Below, in pieces: positions 18,914-27,358 of a stretch of 64,000 nt of DNA; the first letter of the stretch is position 1, and each line of letters begins with the position of its first letter. Under the pieces are notes generated by a model. The model did not search any database. It saw only the letters and a list, made by a program, of their open reading frames with translations, and was not told where the DNA came from. Origin of the DNA: Alphaproteobacteria bacterium UBA1002 (lineage in GTDB: Bacteria > Pseudomonadota > Alphaproteobacteria > Rickettsiales > UBA998); NCBI GenBank assembly GCA_002291845.1, contig DBAU01000034.1:9050-73049 (forward strand), in the 5' to 3' direction. The position numbers were made by a program, and so were the translations under genes.

Positions 18914-19498
18914 ATGTGTGGATACCCAGTGTCGTGGACAGTGTGCTTCCGGTGGATGCTATGCGCCGTGTCGTTTGGCATGGCTGTGCCGGTTGAGGCG
19001 GAACCCGCTCCGGAAGCCTTGAAAGCACGGCTTGAGGGTCCTTTACGTGTGTTGGCATCTTCGTTACCAGTGGTCATTACGGCACGGGCACAAAATCACA
19101 TGCACGAAGGCATTACCGCCGAGGAGATTCGGCGGCTCGATGCGCGTTGGCGCGACGGCGATCGTAGCTTAATCGATCCGGTGATGGGAAATGATCTCTC
19201 CGCATACCTTACCCATTACGCGGCTCAAAGCAACGGCGCGTACCCTGAAATTTTTGTTATTGATCAGCATGGGCTGAATATTGGACAATCTGCAGTAACA
19301 TCCGATTACTGGCAGGGCGATGAAGATGTTTTTACGCATGCAATGGCAGGAGAAGTGCATGTTTCCGCCGTGGCCTATGACGAATCCGCCCGCACCGAAC
19401 TGATTAAGGTTTCGCTGCCCGTGCGTGAAGAGGACGGCACCATCATCGGCGTACTGGTGGTCGGGGGCTCCGCTGCCCAGGCGAATACGTCGCCGTAA
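18914..19498 (+). CDS. Secreted protein with Cache/PDC-sensor-like domain
   Basis: From ATG 18914 the product has 194 residues. The N-terminus has a hydrophobic core (WMLCAVSFGMAVPVEA) with a likely signal cleavage before EPAP. The rest resembles a single Cache/PDC ligand-binding fold: EIFVIDQHGLNIGQSAVTSD, YWQGDEDVF, then SLPVREEDGTIIGVLVVGG. There is no membrane anchor or signalling domain after it, so it is probably a free periplasmic binding protein. An earlier in-frame ATG at 18848 would spoil the signal peptide. It stands alone between acsA and ilvE. Family call is moderate; ligand and partner unknown. Confidence 0.72.
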   Translation: MCGYPVSWTVCFRWMLCAVSFGMAVPVEAEPAPEALKARLEGPLRVLASSLPVVITARAQNHMHEGITAEEIRRLDARWRDGDRSLIDPVMGNDLSAYLTHYAAQSNGAYPEIFVIDQHGLNIGQSAVTSDYWQGDEDVFTHAMAGEVHVSAVAYDESARTELIKVSLPVREEDGTIIGVLVVGGSAAQANTSP

Positions 19499-19577
19499 GC
19501 GCCAAATCCGCTTGCCCCACCGCGGGGCTTATGCTTGATTACCCTTCCTTTAGACAGCGTTTTTGGCGGAGCATGGC

Positions 19578-20450
19578 ATGGCACTGATTCCTTTTGACGA
19601 CCGCGATGGGTTCATCTGGTACGACGGTACGCTCGTGCCCTGGCGTGATGCTAAGCTGCATGTGCTGTCGCACGGCCTGCATTACGGCAGCTCCATTTTT
19701 GAAGGCGTGCGCGTTTACAACGGCAAGATTTTCAAAAACACTGAGCATAACGAGCGTTTTCATCGCTCCGCCAAACTGCTCGATTTCACCATTCCTTACA
19801 GCGTTGCCGAGCTGGATAAAGCCTGCGAGGACGCGGTGAAGGCGAACAACATCGTCAACGGCTATCTGCGCCCGGTGGCGTGGCGCGGCAGTGAAATGAT
19901 GGCGATTGCCGCCCAGCAGACCACCATCCATGTCGCCATCGCGACGTGGGAGATGCCGGGCTATTTCTCGCCGGAAGCGCGGGAGAAAGGCCTCAAACTC
20001 ACCGTTTCTCAATGGCGCCGCCCGGCCCCGGATATGGCCCCGTCTGCCAGCAAGGCGGCCGGTTTGTACATGATCTGCACCATGTCCAAACATGCGGCGG
20101 AGCGTGCCGGCTTCCACGATGCGCTGATGCATGATTACCGCGGCCTGCTGGCTGAAGCCACCGGAGCTAACCTGTTCCTCGTCATGAATGGCGAGCTGCA
20201 CACCCCGACGCCGGACTGCTTCCTCGATGGCATCACCCGCCGCACAGTGATGCAGCTGGCGCGTGACATGGGCATCACCGTGGTGGAGCGCCATATCAAA
20301 CCGGAGGAGCTGAGCAACGCGCAGGAAGTTTTCCTCACCGGCACCGCCGCGGAGATTACGCCGGTCGGCTCCATTGACGCGCTGAGCTTCGGCGTCGGCC
20401 CCATCACCAAACAGCTGATGCAGGCCTACGGCGAGCTGGTCCGGCGCTAG
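19578..20450 (+). CDS. ilvE: Branched-chain amino acid aminotransferase
   Basis: A 290-residue class IV PLP aminotransferase for the last step of Val, Leu and Ile synthesis. Motifs: LHYGSSIFEGVRVYNG, the PLP Lys in APSASKAAGLY, LLAEATGANLF, and VFLTGTAAEITPV. I start at ATG 19578, which has GGAG 6 bases upstream, rather than at an upstream TTG. Three bases separate it from lgt, with which it is probably cotranscribed. Confidence 0.96.
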   Translation: MALIPFDDRDGFIWYDGTLVPWRDAKLHVLSHGLHYGSSIFEGVRVYNGKIFKNTEHNERFHRSAKLLDFTIPYSVAELDKACEDAVKANNIVNGYLRPVAWRGSEMMAIAAQQTTIHVAIATWEMPGYFSPEAREKGLKLTVSQWRRPAPDMAPSASKAAGLYMICTMSKHAAERAGFHDALMHDYRGLLAEATGANLFLVMNGELHTPTPDCFLDGITRRTVMQLARDMGITVVERHIKPEELSNAQEVFLTGTAAEITPVGSIDALSFGVGPITKQLMQAYGELVRR

Positions 20451-20453
20451 TCC

Positions 20454-21266
20454 ATGGCCTTTACCGCGGCCTTACTGAGCTTCCCCGCCATCGATCCGGT
20501 GGCGCTTGCGATTGGGCCACTGGTGATCCGCTGGTATTCGCTGGCCTACATCGCAGGCATTCTGCTTGGCTGGTATTATGTGCGTTGGCTGGATCGTCGT
20601 GTGGCCCCCGCCGCAGTACTGCGCGAAGCACAATATGAGGATCTGGTCACCTGGGCCATCGCGGGGGTGATTCTTGGCGGGCGGCTGGGGTATGTGCTGT
20701 TTTACCAGCCGGCCTATTACCTTGCCCATCCGGCGCATATTTTGCAGCTCTGGGAGGGCGGGATGTCCTTCCATGGCGGCGCGCTGGGCGTGATTCTTGC
20801 GTTCTTCCTCTATGCCCGTAAGCATCAGGTGGCCTATGTGGCGCTGATGGACCGCATCTGCTGCGCGGTGCCGATCGGCCTGTTTTTCGGACGGCTGGCT
20901 AACTTTGTGAACGGCGAGCTGTTTGGCCGCGTGACGGACCATGCCTGGGGCATGGTGTTTCCGCAAGGCGGGCCGCTGCCGCGCCATCCGAGCCAGCTTT
21001 ATGAGGCAGCGCTGGAGGGCGCGCTCTTGTGGGCGGTGCTCTATGTCGTCGCGCGGCGCGGCGGTCTGGCCCGCACCGGCCTGTGCTCGGGGCTGTTCCT
21101 GTTCGGCTATGGGCTGGCCCGCTTTAGTGTGGAGTTCGTCCGCGAGCCGGATGCGTATCTCGGCACCATCATCAGTTTTCTGACCATGGGCCAGCTGCTT
21201 TGCCTGCCCATGCTGCTGGTCGGTGGTTATCTGATGGCGCGTGCGGTTGCGCGCCCGGTTCGCTAG
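20454..21266 (+). CDS. lgt: Prolipoprotein diacylglyceryl transferase
   Basis: A 270-residue inner-membrane enzyme with about seven helices that adds diacylglycerol to the lipobox Cys. Family signatures: GGRLGYVLFYQ, MSFHGGALGV, FFGRLANFVNGELFGRVTD (the Lgt signature with its essential Arg and Asn) and PRHPSQLYEAALEG. Likely substrates in this window are the lipoprotein at 6504 and the secretin at 39254. Confidence 0.97.
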   Translation: MAFTAALLSFPAIDPVALAIGPLVIRWYSLAYIAGILLGWYYVRWLDRRVAPAAVLREAQYEDLVTWAIAGVILGGRLGYVLFYQPAYYLAHPAHILQLWEGGMSFHGGALGVILAFFLYARKHQVAYVALMDRICCAVPIGLFFGRLANFVNGELFGRVTDHAWGMVFPQGGPLPRHPSQLYEAALEGALLWAVLYVVARRGGLARTGLCSGLFLFGYGLARFSVEFVREPDAYLGTIISFLTMGQLLCLPMLLVGGYLMARAVARPVR

Positions 21267-21430
21267 AGCGCTTTTTCCATCCGCACGAAGGGAATGTCGA
21301 TGCCCTCCGGCGTGGCTTGCACGAATGGCTCCTTCGCCACGTACCCGGCACTGCGGTAGAAAGCGACGCCGGGCAGGGTTGCTATCATCTCACAGTGGGC
21401 GTATCTGGGTGCCACATTGTCCTTGCTCAT
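21263..21430 (-). pseudogene. C-terminal remnant of a GNAT acetyltransferase
   Basis: On the minus strand, 55 codons read as the end of a GNAT domain: ATLPGVAFYRSAGYVAKE, then GIDIPFVRMEKAL and a stop. This matches the usual motif-B end (AxxFYxxxGF ... IPxxxMxKxL), but the acetyl-CoA-binding motif and the N-terminal part are missing, since the frame upstream runs into antisense of the next gene. It fills the 191-base gap between lgt and the methyltransferase. Confidence 0.6.
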
Positions 21431-21457
21431 CAAAAATCGACTGCTACACCAGTATCT

Positions 21458-22528
21458 ATGACGGCATTGCTGGAGATCATCAAGACGCGCATCCGCGACC
21501 ACGGCCCGCTCACAGTGGCGGAGTATATGGAGCTGGCGCTCGCCCACCCGGAGCATGGCTATTACATGCACCGCGATCCGCTGGGCGCGGAGGGTGATTT
21601 CACCACCTCGCCGGAGATCAGCCAGATGTTCGGCGAGCTGATCGGCGCTTGGACGGCGGCGTATTGGCAGATGTCCGGCGGTGGGGACCTGGCGATTGTC
21701 GAGCTGGGGCCGGGCCGCGGGACGCTGATGCGCGATCTGCTGCGCGCCACCGCGCATGTGCCGGGCTTTCATGAGTCGCTGCTGGTGCTTCTGGTGGAAA
21801 CCAGCCCGCAGCTCAAACGCATGCAGCGCGCCTTGCTCACGGGCAAGCATTCGCGGATTGCATGGTTGCCGGATCTGACCCAGCTGCCGGAGGTGCGCAC
21901 GGTCTTTATCGCCAATGAATTTTTTGATGCCCTGCCCATTCGCCAGTTTGTCAAAACGCCGGAAGGATTGAAAGAACGGCTGGTGGATATTGATACTGAC
22001 ACGGGTGAGCTGCATTTTACGCTGCAGGAGATGGGCATCCGGCTGGTCAAAGGTGGCACCCATTACGGGGATCGGGAAATCGTCGAATCCTGCCCCTTGG
22101 CACGTACGGTGGCCACGCAGATGGCAGCACACATGCGCGCTTTTTCCGGTGCCGCATTGATGATCGACTATGGTTACACAGGCGGTAGCCGGGGCAATAC
22201 GTTGCAGGCCGTGCGAAAACACGCATTTTTCCCTGTATTGAAAGATCCCGGTACGGCTGATCTGACCGCGCATGTCGACTTTGACATGCTGGCGCAGGTG
22301 TTTGAAGAAGCCAGACTTGATGTGCAGGGACCGGTAACGCAGGGCGAGTTCCTGCTGCGCCTGGGTGCCAAGCTGCGCGCGGAAGCGCTGCTTGAGCGTG
22401 CCAACGCCGCCCAGCGCGAGACCATCATCAGCGGCCTGCACCGCCTGACCGCACCGAGCGAAATGGGCGAGCTCTTCAAGGTGCTCGGCGTATGCGATGA
22501 CCCGCGTTTGTCACTGGCGGGATTTTAA
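21458..22528 (+). CDS. SAM-dependent methyltransferase, MidA/NDUFAF7 family
   Basis: A 356-residue protein. The N-terminus (GPLTVAEYMELALAHPEHGY, then GDFTTSPEISQMFGEL) and the SAM loop VELGPGRGTLMRDLL are diagnostic. ANEFFDALPIRQF and MIDYGYTG follow. The mitochondrial relative methylates an arginine in a complex I subunit; the bacterial substrate is not established. The start is the ATG after the GNAT remnant; in-frame upstream codons overlap lgt and do not look coding. Part of lgt-methyltransferase-pgeF, an order common in alphaproteobacteria. Confidence 0.93.
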   Translation: MTALLEIIKTRIRDHGPLTVAEYMELALAHPEHGYYMHRDPLGAEGDFTTSPEISQMFGELIGAWTAAYWQMSGGGDLAIVELGPGRGTLMRDLLRATAHVPGFHESLLVLLVETSPQLKRMQRALLTGKHSRIAWLPDLTQLPEVRTVFIANEFFDALPIRQFVKTPEGLKERLVDIDTDTGELHFTLQEMGIRLVKGGTHYGDREIVESCPLARTVATQMAAHMRAFSGAALMIDYGYTGGSRGNTLQAVRKHAFFPVLKDPGTADLTAHVDFDMLAQVFEEARLDVQGPVTQGEFLLRLGAKLRAEALLERANAAQRETIISGLHRLTAPSEMGELFKVLGVCDDPRLSLAGF

Positions 22529-22540
22529 GGGGAGGCGGTG

Positions 22541-23320
22541 ATGCAGGTAGTGTACCGGACGGCTGAAACACTGGCGCACTTAACCGGCATCCGCCATGCC
22601 TTCTTTACCCGTGAAGGCGGCGTGAGCGAGGGGCTCTATGCCTCGCTGAACGCGGGCCCCGGTTCGCAGGATGATCCGGCGCATGTCGCGGAAAACCGCG
22701 CCCGTGCCGCCCGTGCGATCGGCGCGGCACCGGAGCGGCTCTGTACGCTGTATCAGGTCCATGGCGCGGAGGTGGTGACGGTGGATGCGCCCTGGGCGGC
22801 CGAGGCACGCCCGCAGGCGGATGCGATGGTCACCAACCGCCCCGGCCTGATGCTCGGCATCCTCACGGCCGATTGCGTACCGGTGCTGCTGTGCGATCCC
22901 AAGGCGCGGGTGATTGGCGCGGCGCATGCCGGGTGGAAAGGTGCGTTTGCGGGGGTGACGGCCGCCACGGTTACCGCGATGGAGCGGCTGGGTGCGCACC
23001 GCGACCGGCTGATTGCCGCCATCGGCCCGGCCATCGGCTGGCGCAGCTATGAAGTGGATGAGGCGTTTCTGCGCCGCTTCCTGGATGCCGATGATGCCAA
23101 CGCGCAGTTCTTTCGTGAGGCAGCGGCGACGCGCAAATATCTGTTTAACGTGAAAGGCTATGTGGCGCAGCGCCTGGCCGATGCCGGGGTGCATCACACG
23201 CAGATTTTGGGCGATGATACCTACGCGCTGGAGGCGCAGTATTTCAGTTTCCGCCGCACCACCCACCGCCAGGAGGCGGATTATGGCCGCCAGCTCTCGG
23301 CCATTGTGCTGACCGAGTAA
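22541..23320 (+). CDS. pgeF: Peptidoglycan editing factor PgeF (YfiH, multicopper-oxidase-like fold)
   Basis: A 259-residue protein of the YfiH family, which removes L-Ser wrongly built into peptidoglycan precursors in E. coli; it also has purine nucleoside and phenol oxidase activities. Metal-site motifs: VHGAEVVTVD, TADCVPVLLCD and AAHAGWKGAFAGV, with GPAIGWRSYEV. GGAGG lies 5 bases before ATG 22541, which I prefer over the GTG just before it. It is convergent with lptG, only 6 bases apart. Confidence 0.94.
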   Translation: MQVVYRTAETLAHLTGIRHAFFTREGGVSEGLYASLNAGPGSQDDPAHVAENRARAARAIGAAPERLCTLYQVHGAEVVTVDAPWAAEARPQADAMVTNRPGLMLGILTADCVPVLLCDPKARVIGAAHAGWKGAFAGVTAATVTAMERLGAHRDRLIAAIGPAIGWRSYEVDEAFLRRFLDADDANAQFFREAAATRKYLFNVKGYVAQRLADAGVHHTQILGDDTYALEAQYFSFRRTTHRQEADYGRQLSAIVLTE

Positions 23321-23326
23321 TCCTTC

Positions 23327-24451
23327 CTAGCCATCTTCCAGATGCAGGAGCATCGCGGTGCCGATCATCAGCGCCAGCGCCGGGGGTGCCCACGCCGCCA
23401 GCATCACCGGCAGGCTGCCGGAAATCCCGAAGGCATGAAACAGGCTGGTGAAGAAATTGATGATGAATCCGGCAAGAATGCCGCCGACCATCATCAGCCC
23501 GATGCGCCCCCGCCGATGCAGCCGCAGCGAGAAAACAGCGGCAATCAGCACCATCGCCGCCAGCATGAACGGCGTGGCGAGGATGCTATGCCAGTTCAGC
23601 TTGTGACGCAGCGCGGAGAAGCCTGCCTTTTCCAGCGTGTGGATGAAGCTGGAGAGTTGCCAGAAGGACAGCGTGGAGGGATCGGCGAAGCTGTCCTGAA
23701 TATGACGGATGTCGAGATCCGTCTCCAGCTGGTAGCTGGGGAGTGATTGCGGCACCATCCCCGGCATGGATACGTGCGCCTCTTCCAGCTGCCAGTAGCC
23801 TTCGCGCAGATTGGCCAGCTCAGCATCAATACGGCCAATGAAGTTGCCCTTGTCACTGTAGCCGAAGATCGTGACCTCATGCAGCGTCATATCAGACTGG
23901 CTGATGCGGGCAGCACGCAGGATGTATTCACGGATGGGCTTATCAAAAATCATCGCTTGCCCGCTGGTTTCCACCTGGCGTACCCATAATCCGGAATCGG
24001 AAATAGAAAATAAGCTGGCATTGCCGCGGATATAGCGATTCTCCAGCACATCGTAGCGCGAGATGGTCGCTGCTTTGATGGGATTAAAGACAATGATCCA
24101 CAGCACGCCAAGCGCTAAACCACAGATTACTGCGGGGAGCAGAAACTGCCACACGGAGACCCCTCCGGCGCGTGCCACAATCAACTCTTGCGTGCGGGTA
24201 AGACGAGTAAGCGCGATCAGTGCGCCAATCAGCGTGCCGTAAGGTAGAATTTGCTCCGCCATGTAAGGAAGACGTAGCAGCGCCATTTCAATGACAACGC
24301 CCCCAGGGACGTTAGGACGCTCCGCCGTGCGGCGGAAAAGTTCGATAAGGTCGATCAGGCCGGCAATCACCAATACGGCCCCCAGCGCGATGGCAGCCGC
24401 AATGAGGAACTGGCGGCCAATATAACGTGAGAGAGTGAAAGAGAGGTACAT
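23327..24451 (-). CDS. lptG: LPS export permease LptG
   Basis: A 374-residue YjgP/YjgQ permease with three membrane helices at each end around a periplasmic jellyroll. Seen: FRRTAERPNVPGGVVIEMAL, LPYGTLIGALIALTRLTRTQ, ELIVARAGGVSVW, and FNPIKAATISRYDVLENRY. With LptF and the ATPase LptB it pulls lipopolysaccharide from the inner membrane. Its ATG shares a base with the lptF stop (TGATG). lptB is not in the window. Confidence 0.95.
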   Translation of the reverse strand: MYLSFTLSRYIGRQFLIAAAIALGAVLVIAGLIDLIELFRRTAERPNVPGGVVIEMALLRLPYMAEQILPYGTLIGALIALTRLTRTQELIVARAGGVSVWQFLLPAVICGLALGVLWIIVFNPIKAATISRYDVLENRYIRGNASLFSISDSGLWVRQVETSGQAMIFDKPIREYILRAARISQSDMTLHEVTIFGYSDKGNFIGRIDAELANLREGYWQLEEAHVSMPGMVPQSLPSYQLETDLDIRHIQDSFADPSTLSFWQLSSFIHTLEKAGFSALRHKLNWHSILATPFMLAAMVLIAAVFSLRLHRRGRIGLMMVGGILAGFIINFFTSLFHAFGISGSLPVMLAAWAPPALALMIGTAMLLHLEDG

Positions 24452-25557
24452 CAGGCAGGCTCCCACTGTCCGCGCGGCTGCATGGGAATACGCCGCAGCA
24501 AGAGATAACCACTGAAAAGCACAACAAGCAGCGCATTGGCATACATCATCACCGCCAGCATCGGCATGCGGGCCGTGAGGTTGTTGAGTCCAAACGTTAT
24601 CAACACGATGATCAATGCCCCGCCTGACAGAGCCGTGATACGCTTCCAGCGGCCGCGGCGATTAAACTCACTCCGCAATAATACGGCGACCGATAACATG
24701 GCAAGCCCTAGCGAATACAAGGGCCAGGTGAGGCGTTGATGTGCTTCGGCAAGAAATTTATTGCGCTGTGCCTCTGGGATGTCCTCCTTCGGCGCGAATA
24801 GGTCGGTGACAAAGCGCTCGCGTGCGTCAGGGATGCGCTTTTGCGCCTGCTGTGTGTAAAAACTGAGGTCAAGATTATAGCTATCAAAATCGAGCCAAGA
24901 GATGCGGCCTTCGCGTATCTGCTGGCGCATGCCGCGTATCAGGAGAAAGCGTGGCCCCCGAGGAGTTTGGGTCATACGTCCCTCATCCGCCATCATGGTC
25001 ACGGACTGGCTGGCGATGCGATTATCATGCACCAAAATTCCCCGCAATGTGCCATCATCGTTGCGCTCACGTACAAACACCGTCAGGCCCGGCGCAGGGT
25101 GGTTGAAGACCTCCTCTTGCAGAAGGATAGAGGTGTAATTGTCGCGCAGAAAGCTCTGCATATCCTTAAATTGGCGATTGGCCGCTGGCATAATGTAGAG
25201 CGATAAAGCATAGCTGATGAGCGTGACGATCAGGCCAATCGTTAGTGCCGGACGCGCCAGCTGCCATGGTGAAAGGCCGGATGCTTCCATCACCACCAGT
25301 TCACTATCCGCCACTAATTTGTTGTAGGAAAAGATCACCGAAATAAATAGCGCCACCGGCAGGATGATGGTCAGCAGCGAGGGCACGAGCAGCAGCGTAA
25401 TATGCACGAAGTCGAGGATGGAAAGCCCGCGATTGATAATAAAATCGATAAAGCGCAGTGCCTGTGTCAGCCAGATAATGCAGGTCAGGCTGAATGTGAT
25501 GAGCAGCATCGGCCAGACGAGCAGCTTGAGAATATAGCGTTGATAATGGCTGAGCAT
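24451..25557 (-). CDS. lptF: LPS export permease LptF
   Basis: A 368-residue partner of LptG with the same six-helix plan. Seen: LKLLVWPMLLITFSLTCIIW, IILPVALFISVIFSYNKL, and ELVVMEASGLSPWQLARPAL (coupling helix region). The middle part is the periplasmic jellyroll. First gene of the lptF-lptG operon, divergent from pepA; no clear ribosome binding site precedes the ATG. Confidence 0.95.
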   Translation of the reverse strand: MLSHYQRYILKLLVWPMLLITFSLTCIIWLTQALRFIDFIINRGLSILDFVHITLLLVPSLLTIILPVALFISVIFSYNKLVADSELVVMEASGLSPWQLARPALTIGLIVTLISYALSLYIMPAANRQFKDMQSFLRDNYTSILLQEEVFNHPAPGLTVFVRERNDDGTLRGILVHDNRIASQSVTMMADEGRMTQTPRGPRFLLIRGMRQQIREGRISWLDFDSYNLDLSFYTQQAQKRIPDARERFVTDLFAPKEDIPEAQRNKFLAEAHQRLTWPLYSLGLAMLSVAVLLRSEFNRRGRWKRITALSGGALIIVLITFGLNNLTARMPMLAVMMYANALLVVLFSGYLLLRRIPMQPRGQWEPA

Positions 25558-25638
25558 GCCATGGTTCTACTACGATTACACCGGCCGTGCCAGTCTCCGA
25601 TTGCCTTGCGCACCTGTTGGTTGGAGATCACAGGTTTC

Positions 25639-25668
25639 TTGTGGAAAAATCACCGGGGCAGATTATAC
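25639..25668 (+). promoter_or_regulatory. Candidate pepA promoter
   Basis: TTGTGG at 25639-25644 and TTATAC at 25663-25668 are 18 bases apart, with a leader of about 30 bases to the ATG at 25704. Confidence 0.4.
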
Positions 25669-25703
25669 CAGAAGAGTCTGCACCCCAGCGAAGGATAAAA
25701 CCC

Positions 25704-27218
25704 ATGAAATTCGATTTTTTGTCTAAACTCACTGTTGATGTCGCACCGAAAGGCTTGAAAACGCCGACTGGTATTGCCTGCATTCTGAATGAGAAAAAAA
25801 AGCTCACCGGCGCTGCGGCGTCACTGGATAAGGCCACGGGTGGACAGCTCTCGCGCGCCATCGCACAGGCGGGATTCACAGGGAAAGCAGGGCAGGTGGT
25901 TTCTTTTCTTGCTCCGACAGGTGCCGCGTATGATTTTGTGCTGGTGGGTGCGATCGGCAAAGACAAGGATGCCACCTACACGACATTCGAGAATCTGGGC
26001 GGTCTCCTGGTGAAAGAGGCACATCGCCTTGGGCTTGGCGGCTTGGTCATCAGCGCAGAGGTGGCGGGTGTGAAAATTACGCCTGCGGAGGCAGCGGCCC
26101 GCGTACTTTTTGGAGCGCGTCTGCGCTCCTACCGTTTCGATAAATACCGCACCACACAGAAGCCGGAGGAGAAGCCGTCGCTCGAGTTTATCTGCGTTGC
26201 TGGCGTCGATGTGAAGGCAGCGAAGAAAGCGTACGCACCCCTCGAAGCGTTGGCTGAAGGTATCTGTCTAACGCGTGATCTTGTCACCGAGCCGGCGAAT
26301 GTGATGTATCCAGAAGCCATGGCTGCTGTCTGTAAAACACTGACCCAGTATGGCCTCAAAGTAGAGGTGATGGGCGAGGAACAGATGCGCAAACTCGGCA
26401 TGGGCTCTCTGCTCGGCGTGGGTCAGGGCTCGGTGCGTGAATCACAGATGGTCGTGTTGCGTTGGGATGGTGCGGATAAAAAAGAGGCGCCCGTTGCTTT
26501 CATCGGTAAAGGCGTCTGCTTCGATACGGGCGGCATCTCCATCAAGCCGGCCAAAGGCATGGAAGAAATGAAATGGGACATGGGCGGCGCAGGCACCGTG
26601 ATTGGCCTGATGAAAGCGCTGGCCCTGCGGAAGGCAAAGGTCAATGCCATCGGCGCGGTAGGCCTGGTCGAAAACATGCCCGATGGCAATGCCCAGCGTC
26701 CAGGGGACATCGTCACGTCGATGTCCGGCCAGACGATTGAAGTCCTCAATACCGATGCCGAAGGCCGTTTGGTGCTCGCCGATGTGCTCTGGTATGTACA
26801 GGATAAATACAAGCCGCAATTTATGGTCGATCTCGCCACCCTGACCGGCGCAATTATCATTTCGCTGGGTCATGAGCGGGCTGGTTTATTTTCAAATGAT
26901 GATAAATTGGCGGATCGTCTCTTTGCTGCCGGAGAAGAAACGGGCGAGCGCCTGTGGCGGTTGCCGCTGGGGGATGAATATGACCGGCAGATCAACTCTG
27001 ATGTTGCAGACATGCAGAATATCGGCGCCGATCGCGAAGCCGGAAGCATCACGGCAGCCCAGTTCCTGCAGCGTTTTGTCAATGGCCTGCCGTGGGCACA
27101 TCTTGATATCGCCGGTACGGCATGGAGCAAGAAGGATGCCCCGATCTGCCCGAAAGGCGCGACTGCTTTCGGCATCCGCCTGCTAAATCGCTTTGTTGAA
27201 TTACATTACGAAAAATAA
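25704..27218 (+). CDS. pepA: Leucyl aminopeptidase (M17, PepA)
   Basis: A 504-residue two-metal aminopeptidase. Signatures: GKGVCFDTGGISIKP, MKWDMGGAGTVIG and NTDAEGRLVLADVLWY (metal and catalytic Lys/Arg residues). The N-terminal 170 residues form the regulatory or DNA-binding-like domain, the rest the catalytic domain. AAGGA lies 9 bases before the ATG; earlier in-frame codons were rejected for lack of a site. PepA often neighbours lptF and holC in proteobacteria; here an RTX gene separates it from holC. Confidence 0.97.
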   Translation: MKFDFLSKLTVDVAPKGLKTPTGIACILNEKKKLTGAAASLDKATGGQLSRAIAQAGFTGKAGQVVSFLAPTGAAYDFVLVGAIGKDKDATYTTFENLGGLLVKEAHRLGLGGLVISAEVAGVKITPAEAAARVLFGARLRSYRFDKYRTTQKPEEKPSLEFICVAGVDVKAAKKAYAPLEALAEGICLTRDLVTEPANVMYPEAMAAVCKTLTQYGLKVEVMGEEQMRKLGMGSLLGVGQGSVRESQMVVLRWDGADKKEAPVAFIGKGVCFDTGGISIKPAKGMEEMKWDMGGAGTVIGLMKALALRKAKVNAIGAVGLVENMPDGNAQRPGDIVTSMSGQTIEVLNTDAEGRLVLADVLWYVQDKYKPQFMVDLATLTGAIIISLGHERAGLFSNDDKLADRLFAAGEETGERLWRLPLGDEYDRQINSDVADMQNIGADREAGSITAAQFLQRFVNGLPWAHLDIAGTAWSKKDAPICPKGATAFGIRLLNRFVELHYEK

Positions 27219-27242
27219 TTCCCGTTATTTTTTCTAGATCTT

Positions 27243-27349
27243 CCTCGTTAGGTGACGAAAAACCAAAGAAAACATAGCCTTAATAATTTGGTTAAAATTT
27301 TAATTGAAATTACCAATTATTAAGGTTATGTTACAAATCACTAACGAGG
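27243..27349. promoter_or_regulatory. Nested inverted repeats before the RTX gene
   Basis: Outer arms: CCTCGTTAGGTGA (27243-27255) with TCACTAACGAGG (27338-27349), one bulged G. Inner arms: 27274-27292 with 27312-27330, about 17 of 19 paired, core CCTTAATAATTTGGT against ACCAATTATTAAGG. The right outer arm ends inside the ribosome binding site GAGGGAG (27346-27352), and the inner right arm covers the spacer and -10 of the promoter at 27304-27332. It could be a pair of operators or an RNA fold hiding the ribosome binding site. Confidence 0.65.
27304..27332 (+). promoter_or_regulatory. Candidate RTX gene promoter
   Basis: TTGAAA (27304-27309) and TATGTT (27327-27332) are exactly 17 bases apart in a strongly AT-rich stretch, placing a start site near 27339 and a leader of about 20 bases with a GAGGGAG ribosome binding site. 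Confidence 0.45.
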
Positions 27350-27358
27350 GAGTATTTT

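Noticed and set aside
21263..22441. Long minus-strand frame covering most of the methyltransferase gene
   Set aside because: Only its last 55 codons resemble a protein family (GNAT). The rest is antisense to the clearly conserved methyltransferase.
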